From contig CAZJPV010000020.1 of NCBI GenBank assembly GCA_964547985.1, positions 1 to 42,699 on the forward strand: 42,699 nt of DNA, written 5' to 3'. The notes below the pieces were generated by a model, which saw only the letters and a list, made by a program, of their open reading frames with translations, was not told the origin of the DNA and did no database searches. Source of the DNA: JAPLJU01 sp964547985 (lineage in GTDB: Bacteria > Desulfobacterota > Syntrophia > Syntrophales > UBA2192). A program made the translations under genes and the position numbers. Positions 7,624 through 15,617 of the stretch are shown one piece after another (positions within the stretch are counted from its first letter, which is position 1; each line of letters opens with the position of its first letter).

Positions 7624-8058
7624 CTAGAATCGTGTCGAATGGTAAGCAAAATCACGCACTTTTTTCTGCTCATCGTACTTAATGATCACGGTCAATGTGC
7701 GCTGACTCGTAGAGCTGGCACCGGCGCTCTGGCCCAACAAGCCCCCACCTCCGCCGGAGCCGCCCACAAGGATGCCGAGAATAAGCGCCGTGCTCGATGA
7801 ATATACGTTCTCGGTAGCAATCTTGTCGTAGACCCAGACTTCCCTTCCCTTCTCATCGGTGGTGACCACATTTGGTGATCCCAGGGCTTCTGCCACCTGG
7901 GCATTGGACATACCGACGCGGATCTCGCGCTGAACTGTCCCAACGGTCAATGTCTGGGCCTCTGCTCCTTTCTGAACCTCCGACGCATGCCATGAAGCAC
8001 AGCCCCATGTTACCCCAACCGAAATCAACAAGAGCAAAACAGCGTTTAATTTATTCAT
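7624..8058 (-). CDS. BamE/SmpA-like lipoprotein (144 aa)
   Basis: The lipobox VTWGC (Cys20) follows a clear signal peptide. The mature protein contains the SmpA/OmlA (BamE-type) signature VGMSNAQVAEALGSPNVV at about 48-65, followed by REVWVYDK. A very glycine-rich hydrophobic stretch (ILVGGSGGGGGLLG, about 95-110) then interrupts the domain, which is unusual for BamE. True BamE supports beta-barrel assembly; this protein may be a paralogue rather than BamE itself. The ATG at 8058 has GGGAGAG upstream. It is first in the three-gene lipoprotein operon, which suggests that the three products work together at the outer membrane. Confidence 0.72.
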   Translation of the reverse strand: MNKLNAVLLLLISVGVTWGCASWHASEVQKGAEAQTLTVGTVQREIRVGMSNAQVAEALGSPNVVTTDEKGREVWVYDKIATENVYSSSTALILGILVGGSGGGGGLLGQSAGASSTSQRTLTVIIKYDEQKKVRDFAYHSTRF

Positions 8059-8347
8059 AATCTCTCCCTGATACCCCTGATCTTCGACTCTCCTGATTGC
8101 CTGGACGCCGAGTTATTTGGGGACACAGCATAACAATGCTGCAAATGTTGTCAAGCTCATTTTGATATGTATATGTCTATAATTTCAATACATTTGTTAT
8201 CATCATACCCGACTAGGTCCCTGTCTCACTGCTTGTTACCAGAGAAACCATTCTTTTTGGGATACTCGCAGAAACTGGAACATCTGATAGTTGACCTACA
8301 GGGGTTCTTCGGGTTAAGTAAATCATAAAAAAAGAGCTGGACTTGAG

Positions 8348-8911
8348 ATGAAACTTCTTGTTCGCGGTGGGAACATCGCGGCAGGCTTCGGCGTCACCCG
8401 GGGCTACGTCGATATCCTGCGGGATCACTACGCCCCTAAAGGGGTTGAAGTCATCAACCGTTCCAGGATCGGGGAAACCTCCTTCGAGGGCGTGGGTTCC
8501 TTTGGGGAGGATATCGAACCCTTCCGTCCGGAAATCCTGCTCCTGCACTTCGGCATTGACGACGCCTTCTCAGCCGTCCACCGCTTCGAATTCAAAGAAA
8601 ACCTGGTTCACATCGTGCGGCTTGCTCGAGATCAGTTTGATCCTTTGGTCATCCTTCTTTCCTCCCACAGTTTCGATGATCCCCACGAGATGGAGGCTGT
8701 CGGCATCTACTACCGCACGCTCCGCGAGGTGTCTTCCGACCTTTATTGTGAGATGCTCCCCATTCACACCTACTGGGCGAGTTATCTTCTGGCGAGAAAA
8801 CTCTCGAGCGCGGACTTCCTCCAAAAGGACGCCCGCTACCCGAACGAGAGGGGACAGGAAATCTACGCCGAAGCGATCATTCAGAAGCTGGATCGCCTGA
8901 TCAAAGGCTGA
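8348..8911 (+). CDS. SGNH-hydrolase-fold protein lacking catalytic residues (187 aa)
   Basis: The order of blocks matches SGNH/GDSL hydrolases, but the key residues are changed. Block I, normally GDSITAGFG, reads GGNIAAGFG, so Asn9 replaces the Ser nucleophile. Block III, normally GxND, reads FGIDD at 68-72, so Asp71 replaces Asn. Block V, normally DxxHPNxxG, reads DARYPNERG at 161-169, so Tyr164 replaces His. There is no signal peptide, so it is cytoplasmic. It is likely a non-hydrolytic relative, perhaps ligand-binding. It stands alone on the plus strand between two minus-strand units. The start ATG has only a modest ribosome site (GAGCTGG). Confidence 0.65.
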   Translation: MKLLVRGGNIAAGFGVTRGYVDILRDHYAPKGVEVINRSRIGETSFEGVGSFGEDIEPFRPEILLLHFGIDDAFSAVHRFEFKENLVHIVRLARDQFDPLVILLSSHSFDDPHEMEAVGIYYRTLREVSSDLYCEMLPIHTYWASYLLARKLSSADFLQKDARYPNERGQEIYAEAIIQKLDRLIKG

Positions 8912-8947
8912 GGGCCGGCAGGTTGCGGGAGGTGAGGCCGCGGCGTG

Positions 8948-9493
8948 TCACGATCCACTGAAATCAAATTCGAACTCACCGGAACACTTCCCGTCTTCGA
9001 GCATCAGACACCTTTCGACCTCGGGTGAAAGCCGATATTTCAAACCGAGGCAGTCCATCCAGCACCGAAGCCTGAAGATCACGCCGCACTCGTAACCATC
9101 CACTGCCCCTATCCTCTTCATGCCCTTGAAGGCAAAGCAATTATTCGGCTCGAAATCCCAGCGAAGGGTGTTCTCCTTCGGGTAGGTGAACTGAATCGCC
9201 ATGAAATCGGGGATAAACAGGCGGGAAACGGCACCAAAAAAATCCTGAAACTCCCTTTCGTTTTCAATTTTCCGTTTCTCCAAACCAAGGGCTTTTTTGA
9301 TCCTTTCCATCTCCATCGGGGCGAGCGACCGGATGGCCGCTTTATTGATTTCGCTCGCCTTCTCGATACCGAGGGCCTTGTAGCAGTGGAAGAACCACAT
9401 GCCGTCGTGCGTCATCCAGCAGCGGTTGAGAAGATCGGCAACTTCCTCTCGGGTCATATCCTCTATGGTCCTCAACGGTCGCGTCCCGGGCAT
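8948..9493 (-). CDS. DUF6125-like protein of unknown function (181 aa)
   Basis: The N-terminal motif (EEVADLLNRCWMTHDGMWFF) and the C-terminal cysteine-rich part (VIFRLRCWMDCLGLKYRL, then RCLMLEDGKCSGEF) resemble a family I recall as DUF6125 in anaerobic deltaproteobacteria; this is recognition by eye. Cys, Trp and His content suggests a metal or thiol-chemistry site. There is no signal peptide. The ATG at 9493 is preceded by AAGGAGG at ideal spacing, which decides the start over an upstream ATG seven codons earlier. It is divergent from the GMC oxidoreductase gene across 152 bp and may share its regulatory region. Function unknown. Confidence 0.6.
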   Translation of the reverse strand: MPGTRPLRTIEDMTREEVADLLNRCWMTHDGMWFFHCYKALGIEKASEINKAAIRSLAPMEMERIKKALGLEKRKIENEREFQDFFGAVSRLFIPDFMAIQFTYPKENTLRWDFEPNNCFAFKGMKRIGAVDGYECGVIFRLRCWMDCLGLKYRLSPEVERCLMLEDGKCSGEFEFDFSGS

Positions 9494-9529
9494 GTTTTCC
9501 TCCTTGATCCCCACTTTGCCTTTTTCAAA

Positions 9530-9556
9530 TTGACATTCCCTTTTATACAGTATTAA
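9530..9556 (+). promoter_or_regulatory. Candidate sigma-70-type promoter before the GMC gene
   Basis: A perfect TTGACA (9530-9535) precedes TATTAA (9551-9556) at 15 bp, a short spacing. It lies in the divergent gap about 90 bp before the GMC oxidoreductase start. The spacing makes the call tentative. Confidence 0.3.
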
Positions 9557-9645
9557 GTATCAATTAGTCCTTTTTTCAAGGACTATTTCATTTTCTCCCC
9601 TCGCTGTCGCCTACTCTGCACGTTTTCACACTGAGGAACACGCGC

Positions 9646-10935
9646 ATGAAAGGACACAACACATCTGTCTTCGATGCCGTGGTCGTCGGGTCCGGTCCCG
9701 GCGGGGCTACCGTCGCCCGGGAACTGAGCCTGAAGGGGAAGAAGGTCCTTATCCTCGAGTGGGGGGATAATGCGCCCATCAGGGGCACCATCGGGCAGGC
9801 GATCCGGATGGCCGCCCTCCCGGGAAGAGGCATGCTTTTCACGAATGAACTCCTCGGACTGGCCAGGGGCATCACAACCGGCGGGTCCTCGGTCGTCTTT
9901 TACGCGACGGCGATCAGGCCGCCGCTAGACGCGTTCAGGTCCCGCGGCGTCGATCTCAGCCCCGGGCTGGAGGAAGCTTGGCGGGAACTTCCCATCGCTC
10001 CGCTTCATGACGAGCTGATCGGGCCGCTTTCCCGACGCCTCATGGAGAGCGCCGGGGATCTGGGATACGACTGGAAGAAACTCGACAAAATGGTCTACCA
10101 AGAAAAATGCCGCCCCGAGTGCGACAAGTGCGTTACGGGATGCCCCTACGATGCAAAGTGGAATGCCCGCATGTTCATTGAAGAGGCCATCGGGTCTGGG
10201 GCAACACTTCTCACCGGGGCGAGGGTCAGACGGGTGCTCGTTGAAAACCGGAAAGCCTTTGGAGTGGAGTATCAAAGATATGGAACGTCTCATCAGGCTT
10301 TTGCTTCATGCATCGTGATTTCCGCTGGTGGGCTCGGGACTCCCGTGATCTTGAGGGCCAGCGGGATCAAAGCCGCCGGGAATGATTTCTTCTTCGACCC
10401 CCTTATCGGTGTGTTCGGGACCGTCCGGGATGTCAAGGGCGGAAATGAATTCCCCATGGCATGCGGCGTCCATATGGAAGACGAAGGCTATATGATGACA
10501 GACCTGGGATGGGCCGGATGGCTCTACCGAATCTTCACAGCAGAGGTGTTCAGATTTGACCGCCTCTTCTCTCAAGCCCGGACACTTCAGATCATGATCA
10601 AGGTCAAAGATACACTCGGTGGCAGCCTCACAGACGCGGGCGGAGTTAGAAAGAAACTATCGGAAGAAGAAAAGAAAAAATTCAAGAGGGGGTATGGGCA
10701 GGCAAAAAAGATCCTCGAAAACGCCGGTGCCAGGAATATCTTCAGGAGCTGGTATGTGGCGACCCACCCCGGTGGCACCGCAAAAATCGGTGACGTTGTC
10801 GATGCCGATCTGAAGACGGAATTCGATGATCTTTATGTCTGCGACTGCTCCGTGATACCTGAGGCCTGGGGCCTGCCCCCGGTCCTGACGCTTATCGCCC
10901 TCGGAAAGAGACTGGCGAAACACCTCAGTGCGTAA
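9646..10935 (+). CDS. GMC-family flavoprotein oxidoreductase with a Cys4 cluster (429 aa)
   Basis: An FAD-dependent alcohol or sugar dehydrogenase type protein. The N-terminal Rossmann motif GSGPGG (15-20) and LILEWG (35-40) bind FAD. GGSSVVFYATA (79-89) fits the GMC substrate region. The C-terminal domain carries the active-site THPGG with His374 and the final FAD motif (GLPPVLTLIALGKRLA). An unusual C-x3-C-x2-C-x3-C cluster (Cys155, 159, 162, 166 in CRPECDKCVTGCP) resembles a ferredoxin-type iron-sulphur or zinc site; I recall related clusters in some bacterial GMC proteins. No signal peptide. It is followed 158 bp later by the metallo-hydrolase gene in the same direction. Substrate unknown. 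Confidence 0.82.
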   Translation: MKGHNTSVFDAVVVGSGPGGATVARELSLKGKKVLILEWGDNAPIRGTIGQAIRMAALPGRGMLFTNELLGLARGITTGGSSVVFYATAIRPPLDAFRSRGVDLSPGLEEAWRELPIAPLHDELIGPLSRRLMESAGDLGYDWKKLDKMVYQEKCRPECDKCVTGCPYDAKWNARMFIEEAIGSGATLLTGARVRRVLVENRKAFGVEYQRYGTSHQAFASCIVISAGGLGTPVILRASGIKAAGNDFFFDPLIGVFGTVRDVKGGNEFPMACGVHMEDEGYMMTDLGWAGWLYRIFTAEVFRFDRLFSQARTLQIMIKVKDTLGGSLTDAGGVRKKLSEEEKKKFKRGYGQAKKILENAGARNIFRSWYVATHPGGTAKIGDVVDADLKTEFDDLYVCDCSVIPEAWGLPPVLTLIALGKRLAKHLSA

Positions 10936-11092
10936 ACAAGGGAGTGATTCCCCATCCGTTTCGAAAACGGGACAAAAGTACCCCTCTTTCGTCAACTCTT
11001 TTCCCCTTGCCATCACCGCCCTGATTGTCTATATAGAAATCTCTCAAAAAACCGGCAATCAACTGACGCGTTCAGGGACGGGAGGCAGCACG

Positions 11093-11992
11093 ATGAGATT
11101 TCGAAAGGCTGGAAAGATCGCGGACAACCTGTGGTACCTCGGCCGCGGGGAATCGGGCACATACTACCTCGAAGGGAAAAACGGTGTCATCATGATCAAC
11201 GGGGGGCTGAGCTGCATTCTCCCCGATGTGCTCAAGCAGATGAAGGAACTCGGACTCGACCCGGCGAAGGTCACAAAATTTCTCATTCTCCACTCCCATT
11301 TCGACCACGCGGGGATCGTCCCCTACTTCAAGAGGACCTACCCTCAGATCGAAGTGCTGGCCTCGGCGGCGGCCTGGAATATCTTTGCCATGCCCAAGGC
11401 CATCGCTATCATGAACAGCTTCGGTCAGATGAGCGCCAGGCAAATGGGCGTGGAAGAGGCCCTGAAGGGTTACGACATCGAATGGCGCGACGATGTCACG
11501 GGTACGACCATCGGTGAAGGAAGCAAAATTGACCTGGGCGGCGTGACGCTCAACATCCTCGAAACGCCCGGCCATACCAACTGCTCCATCACGGCTTATG
11601 AGCCGAACATGAAGACCCTCTTCCCCTCTGACGCCGCGGGGATTCCCTACCGGAACCTTCTCTTCCCCTCCATGAACACCAACCCCGTCCAGTTCCTGAA
11701 AAGCCTTGAAAAGATGAAGCCCCTTTCCGTCTCGATCTTCTGCGCCGACCATTACGGCTACATCACGGGCGACGAGGCGGCGACGGTTGTTGACAAGTCC
11801 ATCCAGGAGGGGCGCAAGTGGAAGGCCTATCTGGAGGAATACTACCGGAAAAATGGCGGCGACATCGATGCCTCCGCGAAGGCAATAAACGACTTCTTCT
11901 ACAAGGAATTCCCGGGCTACTTCATCGCGCCTGATATCCTCGAGGGGGTCTTCAAACAGATGTTCAAGTTCATCGCAAAAACGATGCAGTAA
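11093..11992 (+). CDS. Metallo-beta-lactamase-fold hydrolase (299 aa)
   Basis: The dinuclear metal site is complete: H67-x-H69-x-D71-H72 (HSHFDHAG), His161 in ETPGHTN, Asp180 in LFPSDAAG and His220 in CADHYG. Such proteins hydrolyse thioesters, lactones or phosphoesters, or reduce O2/NO when fused to flavodoxin; no flavodoxin domain is present here. There is no signal peptide, so it acts in the cytoplasm. The ATG at 11093 has GGAGG seven bases upstream; a longer open frame reaching back to the GMC stop has no such site. A strong terminator follows 25 bp after the stop. It is probably co-transcribed with the GMC oxidoreductase. Confidence 0.85.
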   Translation: MRFRKAGKIADNLWYLGRGESGTYYLEGKNGVIMINGGLSCILPDVLKQMKELGLDPAKVTKFLILHSHFDHAGIVPYFKRTYPQIEVLASAAAWNIFAMPKAIAIMNSFGQMSARQMGVEEALKGYDIEWRDDVTGTTIGEGSKIDLGGVTLNILETPGHTNCSITAYEPNMKTLFPSDAAGIPYRNLLFPSMNTNPVQFLKSLEKMKPLSVSIFCADHYGYITGDEAATVVDKSIQEGRKWKAYLEEYYRKNGGDIDASAKAINDFFYKEFPGYFIAPDILEGVFKQMFKFIAKTMQ

Positions 11993-12016
11993 GGCGACTC
12001 CCTCATCACCTGACAG

Positions 12017-12052
12017 AAAGGGGCTGACCGGAAAGAGTCAGCCCCTTTTTTT
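12017..12052 (+). terminator. Intrinsic terminator after the MBL-fold gene
   Basis: AAAGGGGCTGAC (12017-12028) and GTCAGCCCCTTT (12037-12048) form a perfect 12-bp stem with an 8-base loop, followed by a T tract. It lies between convergent genes and, read from the other strand, could also end the DUF401 operon, though that T tract is poorer. Confidence 0.88.
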
Positions 12053-12093
12053 GTCCCGAATGACGGACTGCGTCCGTACAAATCCATCAGGCC

Positions 12094-13401
12094 TCAGAGG
12101 ACAAAGTAATAAAACGACGATATCAGCAAAGCGGCCAGGAGGATCAGAACGACGGGTCCCGCCAGGTAACGGTAGGCGCCGTAGATGGAGCATCTGAAGT
12201 ACTCGCCGGTGACGACGAAGCAGACGTGCATAGGCGATACCATCATGCCCATGTAGCCGAAGGAATAGGCGCATGCCGTCGTGGCCGCAAGCGTCCCGAA
12301 GCCGGGGTCATTGCCGATGAGGGCAAAGACGATGGGAAAGCTAGCACCCACAAAGCCGAAGGCGACCCCCGTGACCAGCCCGGCGATGAAGGGAATGACC
12401 ATGATAACCGTGAGCAGGGGGATCCCCGCACCGATGAGTTCGTCGCGCATGAGCGTCACAAGCGTTGCCCCTGCCGCGTCGAGGGGGTACTTGATGACCG
12501 ATGAGAAGAGCTGAATGCCCACGACAAGAATCATCATGAGCCAGGTGTTCCGGTCCCTGAAAAGCACGAGGGACGGGCCGAAAGACCGTGGATCGGCCGT
12601 GAAAATCCAGACAAGCGCGGCGATGAGTCCGATGAACATCGCCAGCAGGCTCGCCAGTGTCCCGCTGACGCCGGCGAGCGGCAGCAGGGCCGAGCCCAGG
12701 ACGGAGAGGATGACGAGGAGCGCGATGGGCCCCATTGCCGAGAGGGCGCCGGCAGGATCGAGGGAGCCGTTCCGTGGACCTTCCCCATGTCTTCTTTCAA
12801 CTTTTTTCAGAATGAAGAGATACCCTCCCAGCACGGCGACGATGGTGAAGGGCATCTGGACGAGGAAATAGGCGGCCACGGGGAGCCCCGAATACCGGAT
12901 GGCCAGGATCACGCCCGGGTAGAGGGGCCACCAGTACTCCCAGATGTGGCGGAACCAGTAATTGATGGCGACCTTGTGATTTTCATCGAGCTCGTTTTCC
13001 GAATCCACCGAGGCGACGAGGGGCGCCGAGAAGAGAGCCCCTCCCGGCATGGGAAGAAGCCCGATCAGGGCGGGAAGTCCGGCGAGGAGAAGCCGTCTGC
13101 TCCGCAGCCATTCCTTGAGCGCCGCGATGGTCTTCTCCATCCTGCCCGACTTGCTGAGGGCTTCGGTGAAAAAAAGAAGCAGCAAGACGATAATGGTCAG
13201 CAGGTAGTCCTCCGGCCTCGCGAGATCGGCGACCTGCAGGGCAAAACCCTGAAGGCCCGTCCCCGCCCACAGGGAGAGCAACGCGGAAAAAAGAAGAATC
13301 GAATATCCCAGATGCAAACCGGCGCGGTTCGCCAGGAGAATCCCGAAGAAAGAGAAGCCCACCTTGACGATGGCTGGCACTGTCATGAACCCTTCAAACA
13401 T
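12094..13401 (-). CDS. DUF401 family membrane permease (435 aa)
   Basis: A polytopic inner-membrane protein with about 10-12 hydrophobic segments. The DUF401 hallmark GLLPMPGGALFSAPLV is at about 118-133, after the charged loop SKSGRMEKTIAALKEWLRSR. The family is related to the ion-transporter / anion-permease superfamilies and is thought to move small organic anions; the substrate is unknown. It is the last gene of a thioesterase / MFS / DUF401 operon on the minus strand, 69 bp after the MFS stop. The ATG at 13401 has AAGGTGG upstream at slightly long spacing; an internal ATG five codons later is possible. Confidence 0.82.
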   Translation of the reverse strand: MFEGFMTVPAIVKVGFSFFGILLANRAGLHLGYSILLFSALLSLWAGTGLQGFALQVADLARPEDYLLTIIVLLLLFFTEALSKSGRMEKTIAALKEWLRSRRLLLAGLPALIGLLPMPGGALFSAPLVASVDSENELDENHKVAINYWFRHIWEYWWPLYPGVILAIRYSGLPVAAYFLVQMPFTIVAVLGGYLFILKKVERRHGEGPRNGSLDPAGALSAMGPIALLVILSVLGSALLPLAGVSGTLASLLAMFIGLIAALVWIFTADPRSFGPSLVLFRDRNTWLMMILVVGIQLFSSVIKYPLDAAGATLVTLMRDELIGAGIPLLTVIMVIPFIAGLVTGVAFGFVGASFPIVFALIGNDPGFGTLAATTACAYSFGYMGMMVSPMHVCFVVTGEYFRCSIYGAYRYLAGPVVLILLAALLISSFYYFVL

Positions 13402-13470
13402 CGACGTTTAGACCACCTTTTTCAGTTCGCCCAAATGACGGCCGGCTGCCCGGCGGGCGGGGACCAACCC

Positions 13471-14715
13471 TCACCGCCTGGCCACATTCCTCAAGGTAAC
13501 GCCGCGTGTGTCGTACAGGAGGATCAGGATGTGAACGATGATGAGGAGAATGAGGCCGCCCGCAAAGAGATAAACCGTACCCAGCGACCAGCGCTCCGAA
13601 ACCCAGCCGACGAGATAAACGGCCAGAGCCCCCACCCCGAAGATCAGGATGGCCGCGAAACCGTAGCCGGTGCTCCGCCATTGCCTCGGCGTGAAATGGG
13701 CAATGAGGCTGTTTTCGATGGGCTGGATGCCCAGGGCGAAAAACACATAGCCCGCCGCGGCCGCAACGAGATACTGCTCGCCCAGGAAGGCAATGAGGAT
13801 GACCAGGGGGAGGCACAGGCCGTTGAAGACAAGGTAAAGCCTGCGCAGGTCGTGCCGGTCCGCCAGCCTGCCCCCGTAGAGTTGTCCGAAAATTCCCGCG
13901 ACGTAGACAAGCGATGTCAGGAGCGCTGCGGCCATCGTCGTCGTCGCCGCGATGTCGGGGATCTGGAGATGGTGAAAAACGCGTGAGAGAAAGGGCGCCT
14001 CGTATTCCATGTGGGCCGGCAGGGCCACAATGTTGATCCTGTAGACCAGACCGCCGAGGGTGACGATCCAGAAAAAAAGGACGAGCCGTCTGATCGGATG
14101 GGTTGAATTGTCTGACCCCTGCCCGTTGTTATTTTCGTGCACTTCCAGGGGGGTTTCGTCGATCCTGACGAATATCAGGGCCATCCCCCAGAGAAGGCCG
14201 AAAATGCCGGTCGCGAGGTAGGCCATCTTCCACCCGGCGAGCCAGTTCAGGAGTCCCGCCAGGAAGGGTCCCGCGATGAGCCCGAAGGTCCCCGCCACGC
14301 TGAAGATGCCGAGGGCCATACCCCGGTTTCTCGCCCCGTGGGAGATGAGACCCATGCCGGCCGGGTGACAGATACACGAGAAGATGCCGACAAGGGCCAG
14401 GGAGTACATGATGCCGGCCGGTGTTGTCGAAAGAGCCGTCATGACGGCCCCCGCGGCGGTCCCGAAAAAACATATGATCAGGGCTGCACGGTTGCTGAAC
14501 CGGTCGGCGAAAAAACCCCAGGGAAGCGCAAAGACCCCGAACATGAGGTACATGGGAAAGCCAAGCTCCAGCACCTCCTTTAAATCCGTCTTGAGGGAAA
14601 GCATGAGCGGGATCGCGAGGGCCGGGAAGGCAATCTCATAGAAGTGAAACAGAAAATGCGTCACGGAGGTGAAGAGGGCGATTTTCTTCTCATTGCCGAT
14701 TTTGAAATCAGGCAT
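13471..14715 (-). CDS. Major facilitator superfamily transporter (414 aa)
   Basis: Twelve hydrophobic segments are visible in two halves, joined by a polar loop around residues 190-210 (ENNNGQGSDNSTHPIRR). The MFS motif-A region reads GFFADRFSNRAA at about 67-78, with its counterpart GGRLADRHDLRR in the second half. It is a secondary transporter in the inner membrane; the overall pattern is close to sugar or drug exporters such as the fosmidomycin-resistance type, but the substrate cannot be read. It lies between a hotdog thioesterase 40 bp upstream and a DUF401 permease 69 bp downstream on the same strand, which suggests transport of an acid made or released from CoA thioesters. Confidence 0.85.
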   Translation of the reverse strand: MPDFKIGNEKKIALFTSVTHFLFHFYEIAFPALAIPLMLSLKTDLKEVLELGFPMYLMFGVFALPWGFFADRFSNRAALIICFFGTAAGAVMTALSTTPAGIMYSLALVGIFSCICHPAGMGLISHGARNRGMALGIFSVAGTFGLIAGPFLAGLLNWLAGWKMAYLATGIFGLLWGMALIFVRIDETPLEVHENNNGQGSDNSTHPIRRLVLFFWIVTLGGLVYRINIVALPAHMEYEAPFLSRVFHHLQIPDIAATTTMAAALLTSLVYVAGIFGQLYGGRLADRHDLRRLYLVFNGLCLPLVILIAFLGEQYLVAAAAGYVFFALGIQPIENSLIAHFTPRQWRSTGYGFAAILIFGVGALAVYLVGWVSERWSLGTVYLFAGGLILLIIVHILILLYDTRGVTLRNVARR

Positions 14716-14755
14716 TTCCCTGTCTGCCCCCTCTCAGGGCCTATCGAGTCCCTGC

Positions 14756-15253
14756 CTACGTCCTGATGTAGTCTTCAAACCACCGGAGAAATTCCTCATC
14801 GGCAAGACCGAGCTTTCTGCCCGCCTCGGGCTTGATCACCGCGAAGACCCCCGTGGAATTCGCGCAGAGTTCCCCCTCGCTGTTATAAAGGAAAGCCTCC
14901 ACCGTTGCCTCACGCTCACCTGGCACCCCGGTCACCCTGCCTTCGACTCTTAATTCCGCCCCGGCATAGGCCGGTTTCATGAACCGGATATCCATCGACT
15001 TCGTCAGGGTGAGGCTCTTGAGCTGGTAGAGAACGGCCCGCCCCATAACCTCGTCGAGAATGGTGGCCAGGATGCCTCCGTGTACGATGTTTTTCCACCC
15101 GCACAGATGCTCCGGCACCGTGACCCACGAAAGGACGGAGCCTTCCCCCGCGAAGAATTGCAGGTGAAGCCCGTGAGGATTGGAGGGGCTGCAGCCGAAA
15201 CAGTTGTGATCCCGCCGGTTCGGCAACGGCCGGTAATTACTTCTTTCATCCAT
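14756..15253 (-). CDS. PaaI-type hotdog-fold thioesterase (165 aa)
   Basis: The hotdog signature is clear: CFGCSPSNPHGLHL at 18-31, then the helix motif NIVHGGILATILDEVMG at 55-71 with the acid residue of the active site. The protein would hydrolyse acyl- or aryl-CoA thioesters in the cytoplasm. The short length is normal for a single-domain, homotetrameric enzyme. It heads the operon with the MFS and DUF401 permeases, so the product acid may be exported by one of them. AAAGGAT lies upstream of the ATG at 15253, slightly distant. Specificity is unknown. Confidence 0.82.
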   Translation of the reverse strand: MDERSNYRPLPNRRDHNCFGCSPSNPHGLHLQFFAGEGSVLSWVTVPEHLCGWKNIVHGGILATILDEVMGRAVLYQLKSLTLTKSMDIRFMKPAYAGAELRVEGRVTGVPGEREATVEAFLYNSEGELCANSTGVFAVIKPEAGRKLGLADEEFLRWFEDYIRT

Positions 15254-15617
15254 GATAAGAATTATCCTTTCTCGAACGGGACATTTGTCCGATCCTGTCT
15301 TAAAAATTCGCGACCTTATATCACAGGGAGTGGAGGAAAGAGAACATTATTCTGGGGATGATACTTTACGTCGGATTTTTTATGGCCTGGCATATTGGAA
15401 GGCCTTGACATAAAATCAGAGGTGATTATTAATATTGCTGCATAGATATGTCCCTTGGCAGTCTGTTTAAATTCCGCCCTTTCCGGCGGCACCCCCATAC
15501 AACATCCCGATGTCAAGGCCGACGGTCAAATATATTATCGTGAAGTATTGTGACACCCCGGTCATCCGGGAAAGTTAACACTGGTCAGGATCGATAAACA
15601 TTGAGGCCCGATCGGAT
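15254..15617. other. Intergenic region, 364 bp, divergent promoters and an 11-bp inverted repeat
   Basis: No gene is supported here. GGCCTTGACAT (15401-15411) and ATGTCAAGGCC (15510-15520) are exact inverted copies 98 bp apart. The first contains a TTGACA box followed at 16 bp by TATTAA, a candidate plus-strand promoter for the DUF6178-like gene, with a leader of about 180 bases. A short minus-strand open stretch (15316-15516) shows no family features. Confidence 0.4.

Noticed and set aside
8059..8347. RNA gene or small frame in the AT-rich gap before the SGNH-fold gene
   Set aside because: No stable fold, no ribosome site with a frame, and no tRNA features; likely two back-to-back promoters.
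12787..13986. Open frame of 399 codons on the plus strand
   Set aside because: It runs opposite to the DUF401 and MFS genes, has very polar low-complexity composition and no family features; it mirrors the GC-rich codon pattern of the real genes.
15316..15516. Minus-strand open frame of 66 codons in the gap
   Set aside because: No start with a ribosome site and no recognisable family; retained only as a note on the intergenic region.
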